From Tubulanus polymorphus (lineage: Eukaryota; Nemertea; Palaeonemertea; Tubulaniformes; Tubulanidae): 64,000 bases of DNA. The position numbers and the translations under genes are program-made. Location: contig NC_134026.1 of the NCBI RefSeq assembly GCF_964204645.1, positions 6,138,001 through 6,202,000 of the forward strand, given 5' to 3'. Of the stretch, positions 22,343-37,300 are shown piece by piece. Within the stretch, counting starts at the first letter, position 1, and each line of letters opens with the position of its first letter. Below the pieces are notes generated by a model. It was not told the DNA's origin and did not search any database. It was given only the letters and a program-made list of their open reading frames with translations.

Positions 22343-25300
22343 TTATGTGGAGAGTTGTTGCATTTTCATCCTGTACGCCACGGCTGCGACCAACGCTGCT
22401 CCTTTTCCGCTTCCGTCTGTAGACAATTCTAGCTTAAACTGGAAAATATGAATCAGAAACTTATACAGTGAGTACACTTCACGTTTTCTGGATAGGTCTA
22501 TATTATAGCATACAGAATTACACGTATGTTGTCAATATAGCTTACCTTGATGCCAGGGTTGATGAGCTCTTCAATTTTTTCCATCATGAGATCACGGAAT
22601 TTTGGATGGAACCTGTATAAGGAGCCGTCGATAGCTACGGTAATTTCTGGAGAGTTTATACGGTTAATGATGGCAGCAATACCTGCAATACAAATCAAAG
22701 TCAATCAATAAACGCCAACGTTGGAAGTTAAGTACATTTGTATAGCGAGGTGAAATTGGAACCATATGAAAGCCTTAAGAAATTCAAAATTTTTCAATGA
22801 TCCGCCACTGGGTGAACATCGTGTAATAGCCTACTATTTGTTAAGCCACTATTTGGGTGGGGCAGAAAAAACCTTTTCACAATTCTTAAAATATGTACCA
22901 GTACCTATACTATAGTTGTGATCAAACCAAGGCGATTTGGGCCATGCCAACCGTGTGAATGGTTGTTCCAGGCCAATTTGGCAAAAATACTGGTGTGATC
23001 ACGACTTATATAGAATAATATTATGACTAAACAAACAATTTCATTTCAAAATCAACACAAAACAAATTCTATTAACATAACTGTGCAGGCTCATAATTGA
23101 GTATAATTCGTGTGTATAAAAATGTTTTTCTCTAAATGTGGACAATGAAAACCTCGAATGCCTCATTTCTCAGTTAAATCTTCTAAAATGTTGTGTAATG
23201 CGTGATGAAATCTTACCGGCTGATGAGAGGTAAGCAGCTCTTGCTGATACTAGAGAACATACATATTGAACCGTGCGACAATCGGCGGCGTCGATATCAT
23301 CGTAACCCAACTCTCTGAATATGTTCTTCGTAATCTTATAGCGTCCGTCGACATCGCTGGAAAAATCAGACAAAATCTCTTCAGTTATCATCATTACAAG
23401 CTATCAAATTTTGAATTGACAAAAAAACTCTAAAAAATACTGATATTGCTGTTTGATGAACCCTAATGACAGGCAATTACATCAACACGGTCTATTAAAT
23501 ATACTATATAATCTGAAGACTTGTGTTAACCTAGTATCAGAGTTTAAGTGAAGACTGGTAGCACTGTGTAGGTTAATTGATTTTATTTCAAATTTAAGAG
23601 CTTTTACTTCTAGTGTATAGTTACTTCATTAGGCAAAGTCACGGGTGAAACAACAGTATTATTAATAGGGCGAGTGGCATTATTTAAAGAATGCGAAGCT
23701 CGCAACTTCAAATAAGATCAGTTAACCTACAAAGTACTACCGGTCCTTTCATGTTTAATTGAATAATCAGGAGAATTTTTAGTTATTAAACCGAAACAAA
23801 CACTTAAGAACAGATTGCAATGGTTGTAAGGTCAGTTATTACAATAGATGGCATCCGACACGTTTTCTTTGTAATTGAAAAAGGTGAAAATTTTTTGGCA
23901 TACATTAATCTATATCAAATAAACAGCAAAATTAATGTTCTATTGACAAATCCGTGTTGGCAAAAAATTGTATTTTGTATTTTTGCAGTTTGTATTTTAA
24001 CAGTCATAACCTTATCGAATAAGGTATACAGTATGATTCAATACAAATTTACTAGATGTGAGAAATACAGAACGATAAAACCTAATCGATAAGTTTGGTA
24101 AATAAATACAGTTGAATATTCTCTATTCACCCTAAAGCAATCAAGATTCTATATCGCATATCCATATAAGGCCTACCTGTAATATTGATCGTTGCTTGTA
24201 AGCAACTTACCTTTCAATTTCTGAAACGTATTTAGTATAGAATCTATCTCTTGTTGACAGTTCTAGAGTCAACTCGCCCTGCAGAAGGTTGTGTTCATCT
24301 ATCAGATTTACAATAGCCCTTCGAGCTATTTCACCCATGTACATTCCCGATATCATCTTTTCGAAACTGTAACGAAGCAAAAAATGAATCATTTAATCTG
24401 ATCAATTCCTCCTGGAGAACAAATTTTATATTTTCCCTTCCTTGAGGCAGTGTCACTTTGCTGAAATTCCACATATATCGCTCGTCGGTTCAGGCTGGTT
24501 GGAAGACTGTTCACATGAAGCGGAACCAAAATTTCAAATTATATACTTTGATTTGAGCAAAAAATTCACAAGACTATATCTGTACTTCGATTTCCGATTT
24601 CAAAATCAAACCCCCTGTCTCGCTCCTGGCAGGTGTAGTGGGTTTGTATGGGACACCGAATCAAAACAAATTAGAACAAATCTACCAATCAAATATATAA
24701 CAGGGACAATCACGATTTTAAGATGAAAATTTACATATACAGGTGACAGATTACTTACACTTGTTTGCCCGGTCTGATTGATGATGAGTCGATATCTCGG
24801 TCAAATTTCGTACGCACAAAGTCGAGGGCGTCATTGTCGCCGAACGCTCCCCATTCGGTGTTGATAATCACCTGAAATATGCAGGAGAAAAACAACTCAT
24901 GAAATATCATTACATCCTTTCAAGCCCCGGACCCAGGTTCTCGAAAAAGTTAAACTCTGCAATCAATTTAATTTGTTCGTTAATTCAGTTGTTGGTTTTT
25001 TGTGTGCAACTAGGCCCTCATAAATATGGTTTACTGGGGCAACTAATATGTTAATTTATTCAATATAAGCTGCGATCGTCCGGGTTAAACTGGCCCAGAC
25101 CAGGCTAGTTATATTTGGCCTATGCCTAAGTAGAGTACATTCACATATAAATCACTCTCTTAGGTAAGTGAGCCGAGTCACTTGCAGAACCAGTTAGCAT
25201 TCACTGAGAATAATTCAACCATTGCTAAAATTTGGCACAGGCCTGGCCCGACACTTTTGGCCCAATCAAATAGGGATGGCCTGTGTCCACCAGGCACTGA

Positions 25301-28300
25301 CTCACTTTGCACCGATGCGGACAATGCCACCCAATCCTCAACTCTTTGTAGACATTTGTTCTGAGCCTTATTTGGCAAGAGCCAAAAACGCTTGTATGAT
25401 TGCGCCAATAAAACTGAGTTAATGTAAATGCCTAGATATTGATTATTGAAGGTCGGTGATAAGTTGATGAATGAGAGATAGAATTATCTACCTGTTCGTG
25501 TACATCGGTTTCTCCATCCCACAATTCAACGCGGTCTAATTTTTCTACATAACACGCATTTGTACCAGTACCTGATGACATAGATACAAAATATATGCAA
25601 CAAAGACCATTTTAGATTTTCGATTGAATACTGCGCACAATTTGAATTCCAGAAGCACAAACCTAAAATAAGCCCTATTTTGCAGTTCTGATCCTTGTGC
25701 GCGCAAGCCATCAAAGTTCCAACAGTGTCATTTATCACAGCCAAACACTCAACATCGATATCCTACAAAAATAGAGAAACATGCCTTTAAGATATCAAGG
25801 CCTATAACTAAATTTGTGACCGAAATTCTCTCATGGGACTCAAGGTTGCACAATTGGTGAAGAGCCTTAATTTTGCTGCAAAGGTTTTACCCTGTGTGTG
25901 GGGTTAATTTTCATTGAAATTAGTGCTAGAGGGGCAGTCTGAACACCCACTGCTGTTTCCACTTGAGCCGCGCTCGAATAGAATCTCCTTACTATGGAAA
26001 ATCAAATTCAGCATCCTCACAAACGCTCAGATTGCATCTGGAGACAGTAAAATTTCAAAACCCCCGTCTATGATGCTGTGTGGTGCAGTACTCAGCAACT
26101 GAGGCCGAATCATTACCCCTGTGCTGAAGTTTTCAGCAAGCATGCAGTCAGCATATAGACTTTCTTTTCATAACTTCTGACTTTCTTTACCTTTCGTTTA
26201 TCGATAGCCGCGTGTAACAATTTAACGATGTCTTCGTTCTCGACACCTTCGCATGAGAATCCTTTCGTCCACTTGACGAGCGTCGCCTTCGACAGGCCGT
26301 GCTGCTTACACGGGAAAGAGAATGTGAATCCGAGCGGCAGTTGCATGCCTTTCAAATTATTTTCCTCCATGAATCGTGCGATACAGTCGGCAATGTGATC
26401 GAATAACTACAAAATAAGATAGTAATAACATTTATAAAGCTTTGAAATTCCATGCAGTTCAAAAATGCTCCTCTGGAGTGTCTTAGTTGAAGCACAGAAA
26501 AGTAGTTTTGAGGTGAGACTTTAATTGGACGCTAAGGAAGTTACGTATCCACTAAGGGCCATATCCAAAAACAAGCCACTAGCAGAGCACCAGAGGTAAT
26601 ACTGGAAAAAATCCTGGTTTTTAAGGAGAGTACTGAGGAGCTGCTTTTCTACTTGAAACGATTACAACCATAGATTCATACAGGCAAGTACAAGTTTAGC
26701 TCGTTCTGACTGGACTTAGCTATTCAACATCATCATTTAAATCAAAAGTTGTTTGAGCCTGCATTGTGGAGAGTTGTGAGTGGAGACCTGAGTGGAACCA
26801 AATCTATACGGAAACGCTGTCAAAATTTTGATTAGAGTAAAACAAAGACTTGCTTCTATAATATCTAAAAAGACTTCAATTGATCACAAATTCCCTAAAA
26901 TCGATTTCAAGTTTTTTTTTTAGATATTCAAACGTGAATGAACATCAAATCATTGGTTCCAGTTCCATTCAACGAAACCAAAATTCATAGAAATATTGCA
27001 AAATATTATTCTCACATCGCATGTTACTCGACACGTATGAATAATTAGGTGAATCTAGTAAATAAATGAATGAATCGCAGACAAACAATAAAGCTCATGA
27101 TGTTTATCCTGTTTCTATATATAGCTTATCTAACTATATTTGTAAATATATTTCTACTGATTTTTCTATTTGCATACAATTCTTTTTTTTTCAATAGGGA
27201 ATATATTTGACGAGCGTTGCTGGCGTACATGACGATTCCCACGCATTCGCTCTTGGTCTAGATATTGATTGAGCGGAGAGAGGGAGAGAACTCTAAGCCC
27301 GTATTACGCGCGCCAGTACAAGAGACTACGCAGGAAGTCAGCAGGCGGATGAAAAATACTGGCACTGTGCCATGATTTACTGCGTCAATGCTGTGACGTA
27401 TGCAGAGGTGTGTTGCGGCTACGACCAATGAAATCAGCTGAAAGCAGACACACCAGTTACAGTATGGGGGACCATCACAGTAACTCAAGTGCCTCATGTA
27501 ACTCATGAAATCAAGTGCCTCAATACCTGGCCCTTTTATTGTCATCGGACAAAAATTGGAAGTTCAGTGTCTCTACAGATCAGTCATTCCTGGATATAAG
27601 GAGCTATCAAGGAGAAAGTGTCAATTTTTGAGGAAGCATCTGCATTTCTTCCATATCCCAATTAGAGTAGACTCAGTACTGTTTTTTAAGCAAATTCTTA
27701 TCCTTATACTACTAAATTTCGTCTCTAATTTGGTAAACACCAAATTGGATAAAAAGAATTCTGGTTACAACACTGTACTGATATGGCGTAGTATACTGTA
27801 AATTTTGAATTGCCTATTTTCCAAAAATTGGAGGAGTTTTAAAGGATTCTTGGGCATTTTGGTCAGATTAAAGGAGTTCGAATCACCTTCGAAAATGCAT
27901 TTTCGGTTTAGAAGGAGTTTTTTAGGAATCAAGGAGTTCCATGGAGAAATAAAAGGATGGCTTGGATTGTTAAACTATTGATTCTGGTGCAAATATCGGT
28001 ATAAGAATAGTATTGTGTATGAGATAAAATTCTAATCTAAGACCTCAATGAGTGAAAGAATTATCAGTGAATGAAAATCATCGCTACATGAATCACGTAA
28101 TTATTATGAATGAAAGATAAGATGTTTACGTTATGATATTGAGTCAAGACTTTGATAACCAAAATAAAGATATCATTTCTATGAACAATTGACCTTCAAT
28201 CCCCCTAAAAGTGTACATTATATAGCACCTGGAATCATGAAATTCGTAAAATCTTTGGTTGCCATTCCTTTTAATTCTTAAAAGAAATACAATGATTCAG

Positions 28301-31300
28301 CCAAAAATGAAAAGGTCTTGAGTAGAAGGTTTTGAGGAATGTCTTGGCTGGAATCAGCCACAGGCAAACTCTGGCTGAATTATTGTGGGATTTCTCTCAT
28401 ATATTCAATGCGTATCTTCTCGACTTATCCTCCTTAATTTGGTTACGTATTGCTTTCACAAAAAGTGGGTAGGCCTAATCTTTTTGATCAAGAGGGATCT
28501 GCTGCACTAACTTTGTCCTGACCTTACCGTGGTTACCTGATTTTCAAAAGGAAAATCAGGCCAATAACTTTTGAGATTATAGTCGTTCGATAAAATAGTT
28601 ACCTTTTCGCCAACGCCCGTCTTGAGATCATCGGAGATAGAATATATACGACTCTTCATTTCAACCGATTTCCCGTGCAACACGATGAGCAAAACACGGA
28701 AATTGCTTCCTCCGAGGTCTAAAGCGAGGAAATTACCCTGTTCTGAAATGATGATAAAGCAGATTTTGAGACGAAGAACTTTTTTTGAAGCAAAATGAAT
28801 AAGTCATAATAAATAATAGGTTCGTATTTTTCATTTCCGACGGAATGTAGGTTGATTTGCAAAACGAGCGATTTGTTTCGCCAACGATGCCAACAGCTTG
28901 ATCGGCAGTTCAAATCAATGTCAGCTGGTGAACGGGTGAAGGTTTACGCAGAGTTCAAGCCGGGAAGTAAACAAACTCTCATAACATTGGCAGCTAAAAT
29001 CAGTCGGGCAAGGACATATCGAAAAAGACCATGTAATCAGCCTAACCCTAGGGCACCACTTGACGACTTGAGACCATTGAAGCCACTTGTCAGGAGCAAC
29101 TCAGACAGTTCTATTATTTTACTACTAGTCATAATATAAAAAGTACATGAGTCCTTTTTAATCCCAACTAGGCATATAGCCTCGATCACATGGAGATGAT
29201 TTGGGTCAGGCCAAATTGGCACAGCTCAGGCCAGAGTCAAAACCACTTACTCACACTTCGGGACCAGAAGCAATCCACAATAATTCGACCCATGCTTAAA
29301 TTTGGCTCGGGCCTGGTCCAGTTTTTTTTGGTCGGGCCCATTTGAGCAGTTGTTCCAGGCCTAATTCGGCCTGTCCCATAATGCTTGTGCGATTGCCATT
29401 TATATTCAGAGACTAAGGCGAAATAGTACATCCTGGCTTCAACATTCACTGAGATTGTGATCATTCATTCCCCTAGTGTGCTCAAGGCTAGATGAGGGAA
29501 TCTGAACTAAATGCAAATGCCTTTGCAATGACACCAAAACTGAGGATGTGCTCAAATTGTTAAATAAATCTTTGCAAGGGGCCACATTGTGCGGGCTGCC
29601 CCCAGAAAATGTCCAGTTCCTTCTCTGAATAGGTAGGGGTTAGCTCTTTAGACTGCAGCCATCAAACGTTTTGCGCTCGAACTGCTAGATAAAGTTGGGC
29701 TAGCTCCTAGCTCTAGAACACTTACCAGTGCCGTCAGGCAGGTGATGTACATACGTAGGGAACATTTTGATGACCGCATCGGCGTTCGTTTCTTTGCCCA
29801 AACCTTTCGTCATTTCCTCATCGAGAACGCGCATAACACGTTCGTACGTTTCATCGGTCAACAACAGTTCCTTGGTCAGGTCGTCCAACTAAAACACAAA
29901 CAGATAATATATAAAATATATGTTATACACCCCGAAGCACGAATATGTATCATAGGGTTTTTGAGCTGGCAACACACTCACAGTAGAGGTGGATCCAGGT
30001 CAACTTATGCGACTTGTACAAGTCATCAAATTTTTCAAGCACCCTTTTCAGGGACGGATCCAGGGGGGTTTCGGGGTTCGAGCTAAGAAAGTCCCCCATA
30101 ATAGTGAGTGCCCTTATACAACGGAACCCCTTCGAGATAGGGATCTGGATCCATCCCTACTTTTTCATTTTGTCAACAAATCCACCCCTACTTTTTCATT
30201 TTGTCAACAAAGATAATTGGTGCCTTTCAGTGCGAGAGTACACTGACTTAGTATTGCATTTTGTGACATCAAAGTGCCTTTTTGAATAAGAATAACTTTT
30301 TGGAAGAGTCTCATTTTAACTTGTTGGATGTAGTGACAAAAATAATCCACAAGGGAACGAATTTTTACGAAAAATATGTCTGCATGCCACCATAGGGGTA
30401 GACTAATACGCAGTAGCCCAAAAGTCGAACATTCTATTCAGGCAAACTTCTCTTACTAAGTGATTAATCGGTTAACCGTCTGACTGACTGCAGACACAAG
30501 AACTGACTGAAGATATTTCTCTCAGCTATAGGTTCAACCGTAACGTTATACTTGTAAGCAGACAGAAAAATGAACGAAATAAGAAAAAAAAAGTAACAGA
30601 TGAGCGAGTACTGAATGAAATAACTGATAACTTCGCAACGAAGGATAGATTTCACCCTGAAGCCTCCCTCCGCAAAATGAAAAATCCGTACCCGAATGGT
30701 ACCCAAAGTGAGGTCTGCTGTGTCGAAATTGGTTCATGTGCGTGATTCTTCAGCGACAAGGTATGCGAGGAACTTGGCGCACCTCACAGTGCATTGGTCG
30801 CAAATGCACATCCGTTATTACACAAAAATTGATGATAATGACTAACATTCCATGAAACGCTCTGGGATTAATTGAATTGATAAAATCATAATTTTCCCCA
30901 GTGCATAACCCTCAATTTGCAATGGAGAAGTGATCGGAGTAATAGGAGCAATAGGAACGTCATCCTTTTCATTCAAATAAATGTGACAAGGATGACAACA
31001 AATCATGTGTGGGCTGCACATAGTACATATCTATATGATGCATACCCACTTTCCAGTCTTCCTGCCATGCATTTTTGGCTCATGTACAGTGGCTTGGCGG
31101 CCTATTACATATGCATATTGCATATGAACTTTGTCTACGCAATATTTGCTCTTCTATGTGGGCAGCTGTATGCCTATATTGAGGGGTAATAGGATTAGGG
31201 CCTATCCATCAGTAACTACGTAAAAGAGAATTTACTCTTTTTCTTCGCGCGGCTCATCGCATCTAGTGATAAAGCGACCTTTTCGTGAACTTGATAAACA

Positions 31301-34300
31301 AGGTTTGGACTGACCTTGAAGAGAGTTTATATAACCGGACGAAAGGAGTAAAAGTTTAGAATGTGAAATCGTTGTCAATAATAAGCTAAAACTTTGACCA
31401 GATATACAGACCAATACTGGCCAGTTCACGGGACTTTGATCAGGTCTTAGTCCTGAGCATTGTCTAATAAAACAGTATTCTCAATAAACCAATGTCACAT
31501 CAAAACGATATGACCTAATCTATGAACGGTATTCGAAAAAGGCCCAATGAAAAATGCCGAATCAGCAAACGCATGATACCTAATTCCTTAAAAATGACCT
31601 TTATTCAGTTACTGTGCTATTTACTCACAATTCATTAAAATTGTATCCAATTCCATCAAATTTCATCCAATAGTGGAATGCTTAGTGCTAGGTGAAACAA
31701 ATTTTTTTCATTAAATGTTTTTATAGAGATAGCGAAAATATATATGTTTCAAATGCAGTACTATAAGGACCAATAGCTTGGTGATCTTCAACCGTAATCA
31801 ATACCTGGAATGCTTAGAAACAAAACATTTTTACTAGTCTTTCTCGAAATTGAGATAAATTTCACCGAAATTTCTAGAATTAGACCTTTATACATTTTCC
31901 GATTCGGTGTCGGCTGCTCGGACGGGGTAATAATCCAAAGCATATCAAATTTTCATTCTACGTCATCTTCGACTATATATCGACTATATATCGACTATAT
32001 ATCGTATATATCGTGAGATTATGATAATCTATTCGCGGAAGCGATCGATTTTCAGAATACAAAGTGCAAGATTTTTTTCAAACAATTCAATTATATACAG
32101 ACGATGAAACACATGTGAATCGCGTATTGAAACAGCTGTCGCTATAGAACCAATACATCAGGCATAGAATGTCTCACTGACTATATACAGGCGATATGGA
32201 GCCTATACATATCAGAGATAGATAAAATTTGGATTTGCCATATGTTACCGATGACGATGAACTGCGATAAATATTCTTCAAATGTCTATTTTAAGCACAA
32301 CCAACTGTTAAAACACTAATAATGAGTTTGCTAAATAATAATAAGAGCTGCTAAATAATACACATGATCAGTTGACCTAAAATTGCTGAATTGGCTTACA
32401 TTCTCGGCCAATCTGACTGACTGTGTAATAATATTTTCACATAGCTCGTAATGAAAATTTCCGCAGAATCGGCCGAGTTTCTGGGAAAGTGTTTAAGCCG
32501 GGGAAATTCGTGACGGATGAAGGGAAAACGTCGTAAAATTCTTTTTAAAATCCAACTAATCTATTCTACGCACCGATGTGTTATTTTCACATAGTTATTC
32601 GTCAGAAGCATTTTCGTCAAATTCGAATTACCTGATCTTTGAGTAGAACCATTTTCAAGTTCGTAGTCGTACGTCGTGTATAAGCGATCGCTCGTATTCA
32701 AATGATACTGTATATTTCAAGACCTAATTACCAAAGCTGGACAAGTTTTCATTCAAACGACCCAACGAACCGTGATATTACACGACCGACCGTTAAACTT
32801 GGAACCCGTCCAGACAGAAAAAGGATCGCTTAATTCATAACTCGATAAGGAAAAAATACAACGTAGACCATATTCATTCATAACAAGGACTGCATCGAGT
32901 TTATAACAATCATAATGCATAATTCTATAGATTTATTGAAGTCCATCACGTTCAACCTTATATGTATATGGTTTCTCTACTGCGGCGATCAACCTTGGCA
33001 TTTCTTTTAAAGCATTGTAACCAAAATGAAAACCGGTTCTAACCAGTATTTCCTTCATTGATCGCTCAACTCGGTGCTGCTGTAATAACAATACAGCAGC
33101 ACATGTTATTGCGGAGGATGTGGCCGAGTTCCAGCTTTATCATTGGCTCACGTAACAACCGAACCCCCATCGCTCGGCTATATTTAACCAAACGTTGTTT
33201 ACCGTTGGGGTTCAACTCTGATATTTACTCGCCGAAAAAAAAAACGGAAATCCAAACTCTACAGTGGCATAGAGAACTAAAACGCTTCAAGTTCTTAACC
33301 TTTGAATAATCACAAGACGTTTTGTTCTGTTATGAATTTCGTCTTAAAGAAGCGCGCGCTTTTTCTTCCAACTTTCTGAAATGTTTTGCGCGCAGTTACG
33401 AACACCCAAGGCCTTCACTATTTGTAAATATTGCCGATAACCTTTCGAAAAGTCTTAAATTAGCAGACAAAAATTTTATTTGAATTTTAAAGGTTTTTTG
33501 TTTGCGTGCTGTAATCTATTAAATGTTTTTTTCGATATAATTTTTTCCCAAAGATTTATGGCATTATCAAAATATCAAATATAGATGTTTGATTCAAAAA
33601 GTTACCTCGTAAAAGTTATTCGATACAATTCATCTCATTAAATAGAAAAATATCCGATTATTGGTTCCTACCTATTTCTAAATCAAATTCTCATATAGCT
33701 TAGGGGTCATTCATTTATCACGTAGGGGAGGGGGAGGGGTCAGTCAAATTGCGTACTGTAATGCTTAATCTATATGAAAAAATGGCCGATTTTGCGTACA
33801 GAGGGGGAGGGGGGGTTGAAAAATTCATTTTATGCGTGCGTAATAAATGAATGATCCCTTATGATTGAAAAAGGATGGATATTATCACTGTACACCCAGA
33901 TTAGAAAAACCCTGTAAAAACATATAATCCTTATGTTTTCATAAGTACAACAAAAAATAGATTGCAATATAAATTCATTAGGCCTATATGGTATGAGTTA
34001 ATTTAATAATTGAGTTCATTTGCTTAGAATTTGTTGATGCTTCGACAGTATCTATTTGACACAGCACAGGATGGTCTGATGGACGTATTGTGATTTTGAA
34101 TACGTGCTATAAAATACATCATAAATGTTTGATTTTCTCCAATTCATACTCGAACAATGAGTAATTTAGTATAATATCATAGAACATGTATGTGTGGCCG
34201 CCATCAGCCAATCAGATTGTGAGAATGGAGGCACACCTTCGTGCGGGTATATTCATTCATTTATACGCGAACTTCACCGCGTTAAAACCTGAAATTGGAA

Positions 34301-37300
34301 AAAAATCTAAAAATCACGCGCGTACCTTTGTGAAATCGACATCCTTGTGGAATGTTTCGACGGTTTCGCAAGGCGGAATTTCGAGCAAGATCTTCATATC
34401 GAATCTCGTTTTTGTATTTCTAGTATAGACAAGGCGCTGCCGTTGTTGGTTGTATCCCTATAATGTATTCACACTAGTGCCACACGCGCGCGCGAACTCT
34501 ACGATGGTTTGAAGGGGAGAACAGAGTCCGACGTCAGTTTTATACGCGGCAGCGCGCTGGTGGTAGTGACATGTAAACACAGACACCGATAGCTCGCAAC
34601 TCCATCTGCTGGGTTAAGCGTGTAACAGGCAAATGTTTGCGGGGACCATTTCAAATTAATCTTATCTACAACTTATATTGATAATTTACGACGAGGCATG
34701 ATCTTACGTGTACTGTGATTCACTGAATGTACACGGATATTAATTCGAAACATTATTCACAGGTTTCCCCATCCAATATAGAGACATCAAAAGAGTACAT
34801 AGATAGTGTTAGAATTATATGAATGACAATGTAGGACAAATACACAATTAACACTATCACGGTTTACGAGGAAAAATTAGATCACCAATTAGTCCTGAAA
34901 CATTGCTCACCAAGGCAGCTATCTACCACTTAAATTGTTAGTTATTTAAAAACTTCAAGTCTACATAACTTCTGTATATTATGACTATGAACTGCTAACT
35001 ACTGGATCTTGAGTAAAAAAAGAAATTTAAACAAACCATGACCCAAAATACATAACTCAATCCATTAACAAATTTTCTCAAACATGAAATTTAAGGCTTT
35101 AACAGATAAAAATCAAGAAAAGTTTTATCTTTTATATTGCATAAATAAATCAATGCCATGTAAACTATCGCATATGGGTGACTGTACTGAAAACATGGTT
35201 TTATGATTCTTCGCCCGAGTTAAAAAAAGAAGTTTTTCTGAGTAAACTCACTGTGAATGAAAATCTAGTGATGTTTACCTCTACATTAGCATAGCACAGC
35301 TACGTGAATAGCATAAATAGCTAAATACATCAATAACTTATGAATGAAATATACAAAAAAGAACCAATTATTTGTAACCAAATTAATGTTGATCTGAGCA
35401 GGGAGGTGGGAGTGAACTCATCTCCCTAATCGAGTGAGGAGCTTTTACAGAAACTATCTGTTACACTGATATAAACCAGCCAGACACCAATAGGCCCTAC
35501 CAGGCCTATGATGATGATGATGATGATAACATATGACATTAGCCTGTTTTAAATCCATATCATCCAAAAAACTAAAGTTAAGTCCAATGGTTCCTAAAAT
35601 GTAATTATCCCTTAGTTGTTTCATCATACGGACTCTAGTTTGTAGTCAAGTTTAACCACGGACAAGTCCATGGTTTAACCTAGGCGTAGTTCATTTCCGA
35701 TTTTTAACCTATAAGTCGAAGAACTATAGAACTAACCCTATGGAACTAGATCACGAGCGTCCAAACCAGATTTAAAATTGGCTGCATATCCGTTCAGAAA
35801 GACATAGCCTCGATGTTCCTCCAGACCGAGAACCCTAAAAATCACTTACCTCAAAAGACATTATGAACAAAAACCAAAGCCACGAATTGAAAAATATAAT
35901 AAACCAACATGTATCAATCAACAGACGACAGTAAATTTGGTCTGATCGTCAACATGCTTTTATAGCAGGCACTGCCAATTCTAGTCAAAATACTATCAAA
36001 TTCAGAAAGAAACGCAAAAAACAATGTGTTGAGCAATTACGTGGTGTTGATCCTAGACTACCATTTTTCATTGCTGAAGATATCAAAAAACACTTAAAGC
36101 AATCTGAGCCTTGTGGAGGTGTTCAAACTAGCCTACATCTTCAACCTGGCTTACAAATGGAGTTCGGCTACCACATCCCATTACTGGATACATCCTATTT
36201 ATCTCTAAGTATATAAATGAGTAATGGGAATCCCACAATAATTCCTGAAGATGACTTTTAGAATATAGCCTAGTCGAAACGTTGAATAAACTACTAGCTC
36301 CAAGGAAACATTCTCAGACTTATTATTATTATCCGATATTATTGTGGGATTCTCTCTATATTATCGTAACAACATGGAAAAGTGTCTTATCAATGATCCA
36401 CCTCCTTCATAAAGCCCATTTCATTGAACATAAAAACAAAGATACTACATAAATATCTAAATAAGCTAAAAAAGATGCCAAAATTCGCAGTAATCTTTAT
36501 CATTTGGATTATTTTCTAAATCCTGATATTAGATAACAAAACATGTCAATTACCCAGTAATAGCAGGCACTAACTGTAGATTAGGTCACGGCCTTGAGCT
36601 TTTCAGCACTAAATCAGATAATAGTTTTGTAAGTTCAGAAGTCAAGGGGTCGCTATCTGTTTATTTGAAGTATTCATAAATACTAAAATTACTCGCAGTG
36701 CATTTAGGCATGACTCAAGGCTCATAGCAAAAAATCATGATTTCTTCTTAAGATTTTCTTAGGATTTTTTACATTCATCTCCTTCACATTAAATCTGCCA
36801 TCAGTTTGTCAAGGCTACCATGAAATCAATCCAATATATAAGAATATAGGCTAGTGAGTGCACTGAGTAGTTCACTGTAAACAAATGTCATCAGGGATAG
36901 AGAGAATGGTAGTAAACTGTATGTTTTATTGCGTTTCTGGGAAATGGTTTATTACCTCATAGCTTCGCTCTCTATCCTCTTACTAATAGTATCAGGCCTG
37001 CATGTACATAGAGATAGGCAATTTCACACAGAATATATGAAAAGGCAAAGGTCTCAAAGAGATGCCTAGGCCACACAACGATATGAACAGACTGCAGCCC
37101 ATTGATAGAACCGGACTCAGTACTGGGTAAAAAAATGTGCTTTGAACTTCCACCTGTGAAGATTTTCATTAAGCCTATGGTCAGCTGGTATATATTATAA
37201 TTTTATTATAAATAGCCCACAAAATAAGCTGAATAGATCCCGAAAACCAGTATAGGCCGTCCAATGCAGCAAGATTTTTTGGCAATCCTTCATCTGAAAA

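Noticed and set aside
23820-24092. 90-codon plus-strand ORF inside hexokinase
   Set aside because: Lies in an intron, antisense to the gene, with no recognisable domain.
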